NCBI GenBank assembly: GCA_900551055.1
Contig: URUK01000002.1
Coordinates: 1 to 64,000 of the forward strand
Direction: 5' to 3'
Length of the DNA: 64,000 bases
Source: an uncultured Prevotella sp.
GTDB taxonomy: Bacteria; Bacteroidota; Bacteroidia; Bacteroidales; Bacteroidaceae
Shown here: positions 40,871 to 51,900 of the stretch, one piece after another
Numbering within the stretch: position 1 is the stretch's first letter
How the letters are laid out: each line of letters opens with the position of its first letter
The notes under the pieces: generated by a model
What the model saw: only the letters and a program-made list of their open reading frames with translations
The model's database searches: none
What the model was told of the DNA's origin: nothing
Made by a program: the position numbers and the translations under genes

Positions 40871-42184
40871 ATGTCAATGCAGCAGAAAGAAGAAGAGAAC
40901 GTACACGAGGCGTTGAAGGACACGGCGATATTCCTTGCAGAATACGCCGCGACGATGATGGCCGTAGGTGCGCAGACGTCGCGAATACAGTATAATACGG
41001 TGCGCATGGCGCGCTCGTTCGGCTATCACATCAACCTGCTTATATTCCCCAAGACATTGAGCATAACGCTGCTTGACGCCGGGCACAACCGCTCGTACAC
41101 CTATATAAAGAAGACGCCGGGCATGGCGCTGAACTTCAAAGTGAACATGAAGCTGTCGGCACTGTCGTGGCGGGCGTTCGACAACAAACTGCCGCTGCGT
41201 GAGCTTTGGCGTCTGTTCAGGATTATTGTGAAGGAGAAACGCGAGAGCCGGTGGATTGTGTTGCTGCTCGCTTCGCTTGCAAACGCCTGCTTCTGCCGAC
41301 TGTTCGACGGCAATTTTACGTCGATGTGCATAGTTTTCGTTGCGACGCTTGTCGGCTTTTTCATCCGCCAGGAGCTTACCCGGAGGAAGATGAACCACTT
41401 GGCCGTGTTCGTAATCTGCGCCTTCGTGTCGACGATGATTGGCGTTACGGACTATCTTTACTTCCACGGCGGAACGGAGGACATATCGCTCGGAACGTCG
41501 ATGCTATACCTTGTGCCAGGCGTTCCGCTGATTAACGGCGTGATGGACATTGTGGACGGCCATGCGCTCGATGGCGTGGCGAGGCTGATAAACGCCGGAC
41601 TTCTTATAATTTGCATAGCTGTAGGGCTGTCGGCCACGGTCGTGATGTTCGACATCGACCCTACTACGTTCACCAAGGTGATGCGTCCCGACGTTGTCCG
41701 GGCTGCCATAGCCGACGGCTTGTTTGCCGCCGTGGCAGGCGTGGGCTTTGCCGTCATCAGCAATCCGCCGCGCAAGGCGTTGATTGTCTGCGCCCTGCTG
41801 GCCTGCATAGGGCATGGTGTAAGGTATTTTCTGATGCACAATGCAGGCATCGCGCTCGACCAGGTAACTGCCTCCGCGATAGCCGGCTTCACGATAGGGC
41901 TGCTCGCCGTGCCGTTCTCCATGCGCATACACTGCCCTGCGGAGTGCTTCGCCTTCCCTTCGCTGCTGCCCATGGTGCCCGGAATGTTTGCCTACAAGGC
42001 CGTGCGTGACCTGATAAACATAGTGCGCCTGCCCGACGAATACACGATGGAATACGTCTCGCGCTTTTTCCATAACTCGTCGCTCACGGTGCTTATAATG
42101 TTCGGAATGGTGGTGGGCTGCATCATCCCGATATTTATTTTCCACCGCCAGTCGTTCTCGGTGACAAGGAAAAAAGATGAGTGA
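40871..42184 (+). CDS. Threonine/serine exporter family protein (ThrE-type, fused)
   Basis: A 437-residue membrane protein. The start is set at ATG of MSMQQKEEENVHEAL, downstream of the -7 element, although the frame is open from 40790. The N-terminal half is the ThrE domain: AEYAATMMAVGAQTSRIQYNTVRMARSFGY, followed by five hydrophobic segments and GTSMLYLVPGVPLINGVMDIVDGH. The C-terminal half is the ThrE_2 domain, with GFAVISNPPRKAL, ITASAIAG-like VTASAIAGFTIGLLAVPFSMR and PSLLPMVPGMFAYKAV. The family exports L-threonine and L-serine in Corynebacterium; function here is by family. Its last codons appear altered by an adjacent repeat. Confidence 0.9.
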   Translation: MSMQQKEEENVHEALKDTAIFLAEYAATMMAVGAQTSRIQYNTVRMARSFGYHINLLIFPKTLSITLLDAGHNRSYTYIKKTPGMALNFKVNMKLSALSWRAFDNKLPLRELWRLFRIIVKEKRESRWIVLLLASLANACFCRLFDGNFTSMCIVFVATLVGFFIRQELTRRKMNHLAVFVICAFVSTMIGVTDYLYFHGGTEDISLGTSMLYLVPGVPLINGVMDIVDGHALDGVARLINAGLLIICIAVGLSATVVMFDIDPTTFTKVMRPDVVRAAIADGLFAAVAGVGFAVISNPPRKALIVCALLACIGHGVRYFLMHNAGIALDQVTASAIAGFTIGLLAVPFSMRIHCPAECFAFPSLLPMVPGMFAYKAVRDLINIVRLPDEYTMEYVSRFFHNSSLTVLIMFGMVVGCIIPIFIFHRQSFSVTRKKDE

Positions 42185-42434
42185 AGAGTGAAGAACGGTT
42201 AAGTGAAGAGTGAAGAACGAAGAGTGAAGAATGAAGAACGAGAAGAGTGAAGAGTGAAGAACGAAGAGTGAAGAATGAAGAACGAGATGAGTGAAGAATG
42301 AAGAACGAGATGAGTGAAGAATGAAGAACGAAGAGTGAAGAATATGTTTGCAATGTGTAAAGCAAATTAATTCTTCACTCTTTGTTCTTCACTCTTCACT
42401 TAATTTCCACCGCCAATCGTTCTCGGTGACGAGG
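42139..42434. repeat. Purine-rich array flanked by a duplicated gene 3' end
   Basis: TTTCCACCGCCAGTCGTTCT (42139 on) at the end of the exporter gene recurs as TTTCCACCGCCAATCGTTCT at 42404, each about 31 bp. Between them about 165 bp of GAAGAGTGAAGAACG words runs one way (42175-42345), and a short complement TTCTTCACTCTTTGTTCTTC (42371 on) runs the other. The second copy would end the protein FHRQSFSVTRS-stop, probably the ancestral terminus. The rest of the gap to 42616 has a -7-type TATCTTTG at 42582-42589. Confidence 0.75.
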
Positions 42435-42616
42435 AGCTGATAATAGCGGCAAGGCATTACAGCCGGTCCGCAGCCGCAATATTCCAGACAAGCAGTAAGA
42501 AGCATGTTTGCAAACATAAAAATATCTGCTTGTCGAGAATATTTTATATACCAAAAACTTGCTTTTGTCTAAAATAACGTTTATCTTTGTAAACGTTAAC
42601 ACTAATTACTAAAACC

Positions 42617-43678
42617 ATGAGACACTTGCTTTTTACCTTAACCGTTTTATTGCATTATACATGTGCATGGAGCCAGCTTACGACACATCCGTTGGGTGAC
42701 TTGCACGCCACACCAAAAGGAGAAATAAACCTGTATTCCGCCGAATACATTAACGCTAAACAAGAAGGAAAAGAAACGGTATGGAGGTTCAATTTTGACA
42801 AAGGCAAAAATGAAACCGTTGAATATACAATTGCAGGTGACACATTACTATCAATATACCTACCGGGAAGCATCAGCCGCCTGTCATTAGGCAATAACGA
42901 AATATCAATATTGTCGCATGAAAACCCTCTGACAAAGATTGTTTTCACAGTTCCCATGCTTTTTCTACCTGCAACCATATCGTATGGCGACTCGCTTTCC
43001 GCCGCATTTTCCATTGCCGGCAAATACTGCAAAAAATATCCTTTAAGAGGTAATGGACTTAGAACCGTGGCGTGCGATGCATACGGAACAATAATAGAAA
43101 ATGAGCGCGACACGATAACCGGCGTACTGCTAATACATTGTACAGATAAAGCTAATATAGCTACATCTCTTCCAGACCAGTCGGACACTATTGCAGAAGA
43201 CATGCAGAAAATCGGCGAAACGTATATATGGCTGAACCAACGAACCGGGTTACCTATATATAAATATGACATGACAACTTACAGCGACAGCACCGGTACA
43301 GGATCAAAAGCCGACCGAACCGTGCGTTTCAAATTCATAACAGTTGACGAAACAATAAAAGACAATACATTACAAAATGACGACAAGCAAGAAAACAATA
43401 TTGACAGACGCGGCGACAACAACACTATAGACTGCAACATAGTAAATGAAGGCGATGCTATCACGATATACTACAATCTGCAAGAAACTGCAGATGTGGC
43501 GGTGACGCTATGCGACGTTGCAGGAATTTCCTACTTCAGTGACAGACGGACATGCCCTGCCGGAGACGGATATTCAGTGCATATAAACACATCAGGCTTA
43601 CGACGGGGCAGCTACGTAATCTACATAAGCGTGAACGGCAATACAAACGACTACAAAATAAACATCGACAAACCATGA
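42617..43678 (+). CDS. Secreted protein of unknown function preceding an RHS gene
   Basis: A 353-residue protein with a signal peptide (MRHLLFTLTVLLHYTCAWSQ). No family was recognised in the body, which is beta-rich and of low charge. The C-terminal part (EGDAITIYYNLQETADVAVTLCDVAGISYFSDRR...SYVIYISVNGNTNDYKI) resembles the Por/type IX secretion sorting domain. Its stop overlaps the ATG of the RHS gene as ATGA, so the two are translated together. It may be a partner or chaperone-like surface protein for the RHS product, judged only from position. Confidence 0.78.
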   Translation: MRHLLFTLTVLLHYTCAWSQLTTHPLGDLHATPKGEINLYSAEYINAKQEGKETVWRFNFDKGKNETVEYTIAGDTLLSIYLPGSISRLSLGNNEISILSHENPLTKIVFTVPMLFLPATISYGDSLSAAFSIAGKYCKKYPLRGNGLRTVACDAYGTIIENERDTITGVLLIHCTDKANIATSLPDQSDTIAEDMQKIGETYIWLNQRTGLPIYKYDMTTYSDSTGTGSKADRTVRFKFITVDETIKDNTLQNDDKQENNIDRRGDNNTIDCNIVNEGDAITIYYNLQETADVAVTLCDVAGISYFSDRRTCPAGDGYSVHINTSGLRRGSYVIYISVNGNTNDYKINIDKP

Positions 43679-46600
43679 AAACAATCATCCATAATATACA
43701 TGTATTGGCCGGAATGTCTGTCATTTTTGCACCCACTGCCCTACTACGGGCACAAACCACGATGGCAAACTATGTGAAAACCGAAACCATGCTGTCTGCC
43801 AATGGAACACGAAAGCAGACTACCGTGCAATATTATGACAAGAAAGGGCGGCCGTCACAGCTTGTGACGGACGGCGTGGGACAAACCGGCTATGTACGCT
43901 CATACACCGAATACAACGCATGGGGACGCATAAGCAAGGCTTCACTGCCGATGGATGCAGGTTCAACACCTGCGTATGTAGAAAGTTACGACCTAATGTC
44001 TGAGTCAAGCAACACATACAACGGCGACGAATACGGATGGACTGAATATCAATATGATGCAATAGGCAGGGAGACTTCTGCTTTAGGGCCGGGCTTTGAA
44101 TGGTTTGACGACGAGCGAGACATCAGGCACTATTTCAAAATCAACGACGACAACAGCGTGTATAAATATGGAGTCGGCACAGCGGACGGCTCGCTGTCGT
44201 CTCCGAACACATATTACAATAAAGGAGATTTGCATTCGGTTGCAGTGTATGACGAGGACTGGAACTGTGTAGAAACATTCATCGACCGCCTCGGGCTACC
44301 TGTACTCGAAAGGCGCGGAAGTACCGGCAATTACACCGACACGTATTTCATACACGATGAACTCGGACGACTCCGCATCGTACTTACGCCGAATTTCCAA
44401 GAAGACGGTGACATTGCCACAACTGCGTACACATATAAGTATGACGGAAGGGGACGGATTACGGAAAAGACGCTGCCCGGATGCGAACCGACAAGTTACG
44501 GATACGACTCGCGCGACCGCCTCACAACAATGCAGGACGCGACACTGCGCAAGCAGGGATTAAGCCGTTTCTACCTGTACGACGGCCTCGGACACCTCTG
44601 CGTACAGGGTACATGCACCGCAACAAGCGGCGACGGACAGGATGAAAGCGTGAGCTTCGACAAATCACAGCCAGGCATATCAGGTTCTGGATATAACTCG
44701 CCATGCCTTAATGTAATTACTAACCCGGAAATTGAAATCGTGAACTATTATGGCAGATACGACTTCACCGGGACAACCCTGTTCGACGCCTGCCCCGACA
44801 AGGACGCGCTTTTGGATGCCGGCACACTGAACTATGGCACGCAACAGGTTACGGCCGACATTGACACGACGCACATACATGGCCTGCTGACAGGACGCAT
44901 AGTCAAGCTGTCGGATGGAAGCATGAGGTACAGCGCAATGTTTTACGACTATAGAGGGCGGTTGGTGCGCACGAACGATGTGTACTCTGACGGACGGACA
45001 TTGTCCACTGTATCAAGCTTAAGCTTCACAGGCAAGCCGGAATGCACGGTAACTGTCCTGAAAAACGATGGACAAACATATAGCACTTGTACGACTTACA
45101 CTTACGACAGCAAGGGAGACAAACTCACGAAAACGACTCTGTCAGTCAACGGACAGAACACACACACCACCGCAAACATCATCTATGACGCCGTAGGACG
45201 TGTTGAGTCAGTTACAAGGGAAGGGACACAGCTCTTTATAAGGCCGATAACCCCAATCATTCAAAGAGCCAACATCATTGCGATAAGGCCGGATTCATCA
45301 ATACACAGACCTTTCCCTGAAATCATCAGGCCGTCGCTCACGACAAACTACACGCGCAACATACGCGGATGGACTACAGGCATCAGTGCTCCTGGCTTCA
45401 AGCAGACCCTCCTATTCGGCAACTACGAGGTGATGGATGGCAGCCCGATGTACAACGGCAACATTCCAAACATTGAATGGACGGGCGTGGACGGCGTGAA
45501 ACACTGCTATTACTTCAGCTACGACGATTGCAACCGGCTGACACACGCATATTACGAGGGAAGCGACTGGAGCGAACCGGAAGACAAGCGGTACTCGCTG
45601 CATATTGACGGCTACGACCCGAACGGGAACATAACAGCCATGCGCAGGTACGGACTGAAGCAAGACGGTACGTTCGGACTCGTGGACGACCTCACAATAA
45701 CTTACAACGGCAACCAGCCCGTAAACGCCACAGACCATGCCGACCCCGTCAATACCGAAGGCTCGACTGACTTCAAGGACGGGAACAATGGCTACTTCCA
45801 AGACTACACTTTCAATGGAGTGGGAGCACTTACAAGCGACAAGAACAAGAACATAACGTATATCGAATACGACAAGCTCAACCTCCCACGGAAAATATTG
45901 GTAGAATCCGACGCGGAAACGGGGTTCGTTTCAACTACACAAGAAGCGGCAACACCACAGCCTATGGTATTCGTAATTCCAATGGACTCGACTAAATACA
46001 CCTATACACCCGACGGAGAGAAAATAAGGGTGACGCACGTAGTAAACAAGTCTATACCCTTTGTTTCAACTGACCCTACAAGGCCGGTTTGGCCCACACG
46101 GACAATAAAGATAAGGGACACGACCGAATACATCGGCCCGTTCGTCATATGCAATGTGAAACTTGATAAGGTGCTTTTCAACGGCGGCTACGTAACGTTT
46201 GGAAAGACAGACCTGTCAGAACAGACATACCACTACTTCTCGACAGACCACCAAGGAAACGTACGCGCCGTATATGACGAAGCCGGGAATATAGAACAGT
46301 CAATAGCATACGACCCGTTCGGAGTAATCATACCCGACCTTAGTACAGGCACAGGCATTCAGCCGTACCTCTATAACGGAAAGGAACTTGACAGGGTTCA
46401 CGGCCTGAACTGGTATGACTACGGCGCACGGATGTACGACGTGACTCTCGGACGTTGGACAACAGTCGACCCTCTGTGCGAGAAATATTACCACGTAAGC
46501 CCATACGCATATTGTGGGAACAATCCGGTTAACAGGATTGACCCGGATGGACGTGTAATCGTATTCGCACTAAACTCTTCCGACGAATTTAAAAACGCCT

Positions 46601-47085
46601 ACTATCTTGTCACAAAATATTTAACGGACAATGGATGCGGTAATTTTTTAAAAATATTAAATGACGCTAAAGAAATATATACAATAAAAGAATCTGATAA
46701 GAACAGTTTTCTTTGGACTAATCGCTTAATTGAATGGAATCCGAACATGGGATTAGATACAGGATTTGCCGTTTTATCCCCTGCGACTCGATTAAATCAC
46801 GAATTAGACCATGCAGCAGAATATCAAACAAAACCAAATATATTCAAAAACAATATAAAGACAATACCCGATGGCAATCCGGACTCTCCATATCATACAA
46901 TGGAAGAAAAACGCGTAATTACAGGTTCTGAAAAAGATACCGCAACAGCTTTGGGCGAGATAGAAGAAGATGATATTACAAGAAATGGACATGGCGGTAT
47001 TCCTGTAAAGACAGAAAGCCCCATTTCAAATAAAGCTATTGACGATTTACTTAGAATAACAATAACTCCAGAATACAAAAAATGA
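43675..47085 (+). CDS. RHS/YD-repeat surface protein with C-terminal HExxH toxin-like domain
   Basis: The start is ATG of MKTIIHNIHVLAGMSV (overlap ATGA with the upstream gene); 1136 residues. A signal peptide ends near LLRAQ. A DUF6443-type start follows (VKTETMLSANGTRKQTTVQYYDKKGRPSQ), then many YD repeats (EYNAWGRIS, YDGRGRITEKTLPG) and the RHS core: TDHQGNVRAVYDEAGNI..IAYDPFG..YLYNGKELD, WYDYGARMYD...R.DPDGR (to about residue 963). The last ~170 residues are unrelated to RHS and AT-richer, and contain LNHELDHAAEY, a HExxH zinc-peptidase motif (His1042, Glu1043, His1046). This layout is that of a polymorphic toxin with a peptidase-like tip. Two small exported proteins follow. Confidence 0.88.
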   Translation: MKTIIHNIHVLAGMSVIFAPTALLRAQTTMANYVKTETMLSANGTRKQTTVQYYDKKGRPSQLVTDGVGQTGYVRSYTEYNAWGRISKASLPMDAGSTPAYVESYDLMSESSNTYNGDEYGWTEYQYDAIGRETSALGPGFEWFDDERDIRHYFKINDDNSVYKYGVGTADGSLSSPNTYYNKGDLHSVAVYDEDWNCVETFIDRLGLPVLERRGSTGNYTDTYFIHDELGRLRIVLTPNFQEDGDIATTAYTYKYDGRGRITEKTLPGCEPTSYGYDSRDRLTTMQDATLRKQGLSRFYLYDGLGHLCVQGTCTATSGDGQDESVSFDKSQPGISGSGYNSPCLNVITNPEIEIVNYYGRYDFTGTTLFDACPDKDALLDAGTLNYGTQQVTADIDTTHIHGLLTGRIVKLSDGSMRYSAMFYDYRGRLVRTNDVYSDGRTLSTVSSLSFTGKPECTVTVLKNDGQTYSTCTTYTYDSKGDKLTKTTLSVNGQNTHTTANIIYDAVGRVESVTREGTQLFIRPITPIIQRANIIAIRPDSSIHRPFPEIIRPSLTTNYTRNIRGWTTGISAPGFKQTLLFGNYEVMDGSPMYNGNIPNIEWTGVDGVKHCYYFSYDDCNRLTHAYYEGSDWSEPEDKRYSLHIDGYDPNGNITAMRRYGLKQDGTFGLVDDLTITYNGNQPVNATDHADPVNTEGSTDFKDGNNGYFQDYTFNGVGALTSDKNKNITYIEYDKLNLPRKILVESDAETGFVSTTQEAATPQPMVFVIPMDSTKYTYTPDGEKIRVTHVVNKSIPFVSTDPTRPVWPTRTIKIRDTTEYIGPFVICNVKLDKVLFNGGYVTFGKTDLSEQTYHYFSTDHQGNVRAVYDEAGNIEQSIAYDPFGVIIPDLSTGTGIQPYLYNGKELDRVHGLNWYDYGARMYDVTLGRWTTVDPLCEKYYHVSPYAYCGNNPVNRIDPDGRVIVFALNSSDEFKNAYYLVTKYLTDNGCGNFLKILNDAKEIYTIKESDKNSFLWTNRLIEWNPNMGLDTGFAVLSPATRLNHELDHAAEYQTKPNIFKNNIKTIPDGNPDSPYHTMEEKRVITGSEKDTATALGEIEEDDITRNGHGGIPVKTESPISNKAIDDLLRITITPEYKK

Positions 47086-47837
47086 TGAAATCTATTATTT
47101 GCCTACTCGTTATGTTTCTGCCATTACAAACGTATGCTCAAGCCATAAACTTCAAGGACATAGATAGCGTATTCGTCAAGAAAATGTATTGGAACATAAA
47201 CGAATTAAGAGACCCACCACTGACATGCACCACATTCGAAGAATACGGCACGAAGGAAGGTTACATTATAAACAAGGAACATCACATAAAAGAAATCAAA
47301 CAATTATGCAAAGAACTGGAGAATATGCCAACATCCCAACCTAAAGTGATGGACGTAAGGTGCAAACTATATTTTTACACATCAGACACTATTGCATTTA
47401 CAGCCTGCATTGATTATCACACAACCTTGTTGAACGGCAGTTATTATAAGACCACGCCACGCTTACGGAAGACTATCGACAAAATGACAAACAAACATAA
47501 AGCAAAAATCTTTGAAAGCAAACAGATGAGAAAAGATGCCGACCGCATCATTTCCGGTAAAGACAGCCTGATAAATTATTTAAGAGAACAAATGCCTCTA
47601 ATTCTAAAGAATAACACAAAAGACAGCTCCGCAATAATCTGTATTTCATGCAACGTTGACAAACATGGGAATACCGTAAATGCCTATGTACGCCAAGACA
47701 AAGGCGTAAACAAAATACCCTCAAACATAATCAATCACATCAAAGCAATATGCAAAGATGTGATAATATGGAACGCGAACAAGGAACGAACTGTCTTTGA
47801 CATTATAACAAAACATATAGAACTTATAGAAAATTGA
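47082..47837 (+). CDS. Small exported protein, candidate immunity protein
   Basis: A 251-residue protein beginning MMKSIICLLVMFLPLQTYAQ, a typical signal peptide; the mature part would be periplasmic or outer-membrane. The start overlaps the RHS stop by 4 nt (ATGATG). The middle is lysine-rich (TIDKMTNKHKAKIFESKQMRK). The C-terminal region (SSAIICISCNVDKHGNTVNAYVRQD...KAICKDVIIWNANKER) recalls the TonB C-terminal-like fold seen in some energy-transduction proteins, but no firm assignment is possible. AT-rich like the tip of the RHS gene. Its position suggests an immunity or accessory function. Confidence 0.7.
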   Translation: MMKSIICLLVMFLPLQTYAQAINFKDIDSVFVKKMYWNINELRDPPLTCTTFEEYGTKEGYIINKEHHIKEIKQLCKELENMPTSQPKVMDVRCKLYFYTSDTIAFTACIDYHTTLLNGSYYKTTPRLRKTIDKMTNKHKAKIFESKQMRKDADRIISGKDSLINYLREQMPLILKNNTKDSSAIICISCNVDKHGNTVNAYVRQDKGVNKIPSNIINHIKAICKDVIIWNANKERTVFDIITKHIELIEN

Positions 47838-47843
47838 AAAAAC

Positions 47844-48356
47844 ATGAAAAATAAATCTTTAATGTTTATAAGGTTCACTTATCTAAGCATACACCTTACA
47901 TACGGACAAAATAAAACAGACTTTAATTATGTCAAACTTGATAGTATTGAGTTTACCCACAAAACTATTTTTGAAGAGATACAAAAAAATGTCATTCCAT
48001 TTTTAGTTTCTAAAAAATATGACGCCGAAAAATACATGGTGTCTGTATCTTTTTCTGAATATTCAGAAAAATACAAAGGTTTAACATTTTCAAATATACT
48101 AATTTTTGACAATCGGGACTATTACGAATTTCCAGGTTTTAAACATGGCGACCTTGGTTACTGCAAAATCAATGGCTTTATATTTATTATAACAGGAGAA
48201 GAAGCATATCTTTATGCAAAAAAAAGCAAAAAGAACATTTATAGGAATATAAAATGCTACTCAAAACCTTATAGCGGCTTTGACGGTGTGATTTCATGGA
48301 TGTATTTCATCAAAGGAGAACAAATTAAATTGATTGACCATGTTGAAAATTGGTAA
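47844..48356 (+). CDS. Small exported hypothetical protein after the RHS gene
   Basis: A 170-residue protein with a weak signal peptide (MKNKSLMFIRFTYLSIHLTYGQ). It is rich in Tyr, Phe and Lys, with no recognised motif. The block VSVSFSEYSEKYKGLTFSNI, the segment ILIFDNRDYYEFPGFKHGDL and the ending GVISWMYFIKGEQIKLIDHV suggest a compact alpha/beta domain. It begins 6 nt after the preceding gene and is clearly AT-richer than the surrounding chromosome. It is a second candidate immunity protein, or a remnant of an older toxin-immunity cassette. Confidence 0.65.
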   Translation: MKNKSLMFIRFTYLSIHLTYGQNKTDFNYVKLDSIEFTHKTIFEEIQKNVIPFLVSKKYDAEKYMVSVSFSEYSEKYKGLTFSNILIFDNRDYYEFPGFKHGDLGYCKINGFIFIITGEEAYLYAKKSKKNIYRNIKCYSKPYSGFDGVISWMYFIKGEQIKLIDHVENW

Positions 48357-48935
48357 TACAAAAAGACATACAGCCCAAGCACCACAATCTCGTGTCGTTG
48401 TAAAATACCGTCTTACGTCTTGCAAAAAGCCGCCAAACGCAATGCAATACACGGCATTTTACAAAGCAAAAGGCGGCATTTTACAAAGTAAGAAAAAAGG
48501 ATGCAAGGGAAAGAACACCGCATCTACTCCACCTGCATACTGACAAATAAAAATATTTTCATGTATTTCTCCTTCATCTGTCAGCCTACGGTGCAAGACA
48601 TTGAACATCAACGACTTACACGACAACCAGCGACTGACACTTCTTTCTTCATCTGTCAGCCATACACCAAATATATAGGCACAATCAACAGCAAATGAAA
48701 GACAAACGAGAAAAGTGTCAGCCTTATTTCACCATCTAACCTCCTGGCACACACCACGTTAGAGAACAAGCTGACAGATGACAGAGAAAACTGAAAACAA
48801 AACATATATCAAAAAACAGCAAAACGAACAACGAGCCACTACTCCGTATCCACATCATGAGCGACGGCACGCCACACCACAACGCTTGAACATTATTAAA
48901 ACCACAATGACTTCGAACTTTAAAACACATCTTCC
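48357..48935. other. Gene-free 580-bp interval between the two RHS-type genes
   Basis: Holds one copy of the dispersed palindrome element (48421-48489) and two direct copies of TTCATCTGTCAGCC (48572 and 48648 regions), with CTGACAGATGACAG near 48770 as a partial complement. No convincing coding frame or consensus promoter was found. The direct copies may be remnants of recombination between cassettes. Confidence 0.5.
48421..48489. repeat. Dispersed AAAGG..CCTTT palindrome element, copy 10
   Basis: Modules GCAAAAAGCCGCC, CACGGCATTTTAC and GCAAAAGGCGGCATTTTAC with linkers AACGCAATGCA and AAA. The copy is decayed, with the CATTTT variant of the right arm. Confidence 0.6.
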
Positions 48936-51900
48936 ATGAACACATTGAAACAAACCTTGATACTGTTATCCCACTACATCATATTTGCAAGCGCAACAAT
49001 GGGCAACACGCCCGACACAGTGTCCCTGCCCAAAGACACACTTGCCGGCAAGCGCAACACAGCAATGCTTGCGGATGCAGGCTTTTACGATGTGACAAAC
49101 AGCGGAATGGTATCATACACGCCCAAAGCTCCAAATTCTGCCGGGCTGGTTCAATATGTAGACTGCCCTGTTTCATATTATACCGGCACACCGGAAATAA
49201 ACATTCCCCTATATGAAATAGATGCGCAAGGACTGAAAATTCCAATAACACTAAATTATCACGCTTCTGGCATAAGGGTTGCGCAGGAAGCAACATGGGT
49301 GGGCTTAGGCTGGAACCTGAACTGCGGAGGCATGGTGGCACGCACCGTTAAATGCAGCGATGACTTCCACGAATATGTAGATTCTTATGAAGACATGATA
49401 AAACAAGGTTACTATGATGCACCGGAAGCCAAAGAGCCTCTTAGCAACGATTACTTCAACATCCAACTATACGGCGACACGAAACTGCAAAAAGACTCTG
49501 AACCAGACATTTTCTTTTACAGCATACCCGGCTCAAGCGGCAAATTCATGATAGACAAGTCTCGCGGTCCGGTACTTTTCTCGCGAATTGGAGCATCAAA
49601 CGTGAAAATAGAATTGGTAGGAAGCAAAATTGGAGAACATGGTTCATATGCATTCAAAATTACAGATGTGTATGGCAACAGCTTCTATTTTGAGAAAAAA
49701 GAAATAACATGGTCATATTCACGCGGAGGCGACCTGAACCTAAACAATCCTAATGCTACAGTTTGGGACGAGAATGAAAGCACTGTCAAAATGAGATATG
49801 AAGTGCCAATGAAATATACATCATCATGGCTTCTGACGCAAATCATTACTGCCAAAGGACAATCTGTTTCTTTTAATTACACAAAAGAATCATACCAACT
49901 CCCAACTCAAGAAGCGGCAGTAAAATACAATTACATTGACGGATGGGGTTCAGGTGGGAATACATTTGGCACAAAATACTCATGCAATAAAACCGTGGTG
50001 GAAAGCTATCGACTGACAAACATATCATGGAACGGGGGCACTGTAACTTTTGAAGCCTCGCCACGCGAAGACATAACGACATGGGAAGACGATTATCAGC
50101 CACAAAAACTCGACAGAATTACCGTGAGGAACAACCTTGGCGACATCGTGAAGCAATACGCATTTTCATATACGTACATGAACAACACGCGCACAGGCAA
50201 TTACGCTTATGTTTTCAAACGCCTAATGCTTGACGGCCTGACCGATTGCTTGGACACAAGCATAAAATACGATATGACTTATTACAACGACCATCAAATG
50301 CCTGCCAAAAATTCAAAAAACACCGATTATTGGGGCTACAGCAACGGACGGGTTCAAGGTAATGATTATTATTGCTCTGCGTCATACAACGGACAGATAT
50401 ATGCCGGTGCCGACAAGACCGGCAACCTAAACTATATGCGTACAGGAACATTGAAATCCTTGACTTACCCCACAGGCGAAAAAGAAGACTATATATATGA
50501 AACTCTTACAAGCACAACCGCTCCCACACCTATAGTAAGAGACGTAACAGGAAGCTTAGGTGTTTTCAAAAGATACGAGTCTGACGCATACGAAGATGAG
50601 AACATTCCTGAAATAAATACAAGAACTATTACTATAGCCGAAAGAACAAATTTTGAGATATGGGCACACTTGGAAAACACAACCGGCAAAGCCGATAAAA
50701 CATACTTATACAACAATGAGACTTATCCCATATTCAGGATATACCGCATTAAAAGCAACGGCGAAAAGGACGACGAACCTTATTATTCCTTAATTGTACC
50801 GGGAGAAATGCAGACCGAAAGCGAATACAACTATCCAACATACGTATGCACCTTACCCAATGGAACATACAGCTTTGAAGCATACGCTCCTGTCAACGAT
50901 TTGTACATCGCCGTTTATTTCAAATACAAAGCAACAGTATTGGAAGAAGGCGAGACGGTAAGTCTGGGCGGACTGCGCATCAAAGAAATACGCGGAACGG
51001 ACAAAAGGACTTTCACTTACGAAGGCGGCAAGCTGCTTGTTGCTCCAAACACAAGCTATAAATACGGTGAATGCTTTTACATGGACGAAGGCAACCAGTA
51101 CTATCATGAGTTTATTGTGCAATGTTCCGAGCCAATAACTCCAATGAGTACATTGAAATACGGATACATATACGGATATGATAGCGTGACCGAAAGCCGC
51201 GGCAGCGGAACACGGATAACCTACACATACCACAATCAACCTGAAGAATACAATCATGATTATCCGTTCATTCCATCATCACTCAACTGTTACAATGGGT
51301 TGCCTATAAGCGAAACGGCCAGCAATGGCACAAAGCCATTGCACAAAACGGAATACAATTACACGACACTGGCAGTACATACGGTTTACGGCTTTACTTA
51401 TAAGACAAATGAAACGTCCCCACACTTTTACCGATATGACATAGCATGGCCGTGTCTGTCAAAAAAATCAGAGACCACGTGTGAGAGCAACGGAGACTTT
51501 ACAGAAGAGACATCATACACTTACAACACATGTTTTCAGCCAATGGAGGAAAGCTTTATGTCTGACGGCAAACTGTACAAGACAAAGCATATTTACGCAA
51601 GTGACAAATCAGGCAGCCCTTACGACGAAATGAAATCACAATACATGATTGGCATTCCTGTAGAGACAATATTAAGGCAAAGCTCGCAAACCATCAGCGC
51701 AGCAAAGACTGACTATGTGAAATTCAACAATATGTTTTTGCCATCAACTGAAAGCAGGACTGAAAACGAGGCTTTAATGTCAGCCACAGGATATACCGGC
51801 TATTACAAGACACAAACTACGTATGGCATGTTTTCATCCTATGGCAATCCAAGAGCGGTTACTACAAATGAAAAACAGTCCGTAATACTGTGGGGATATA

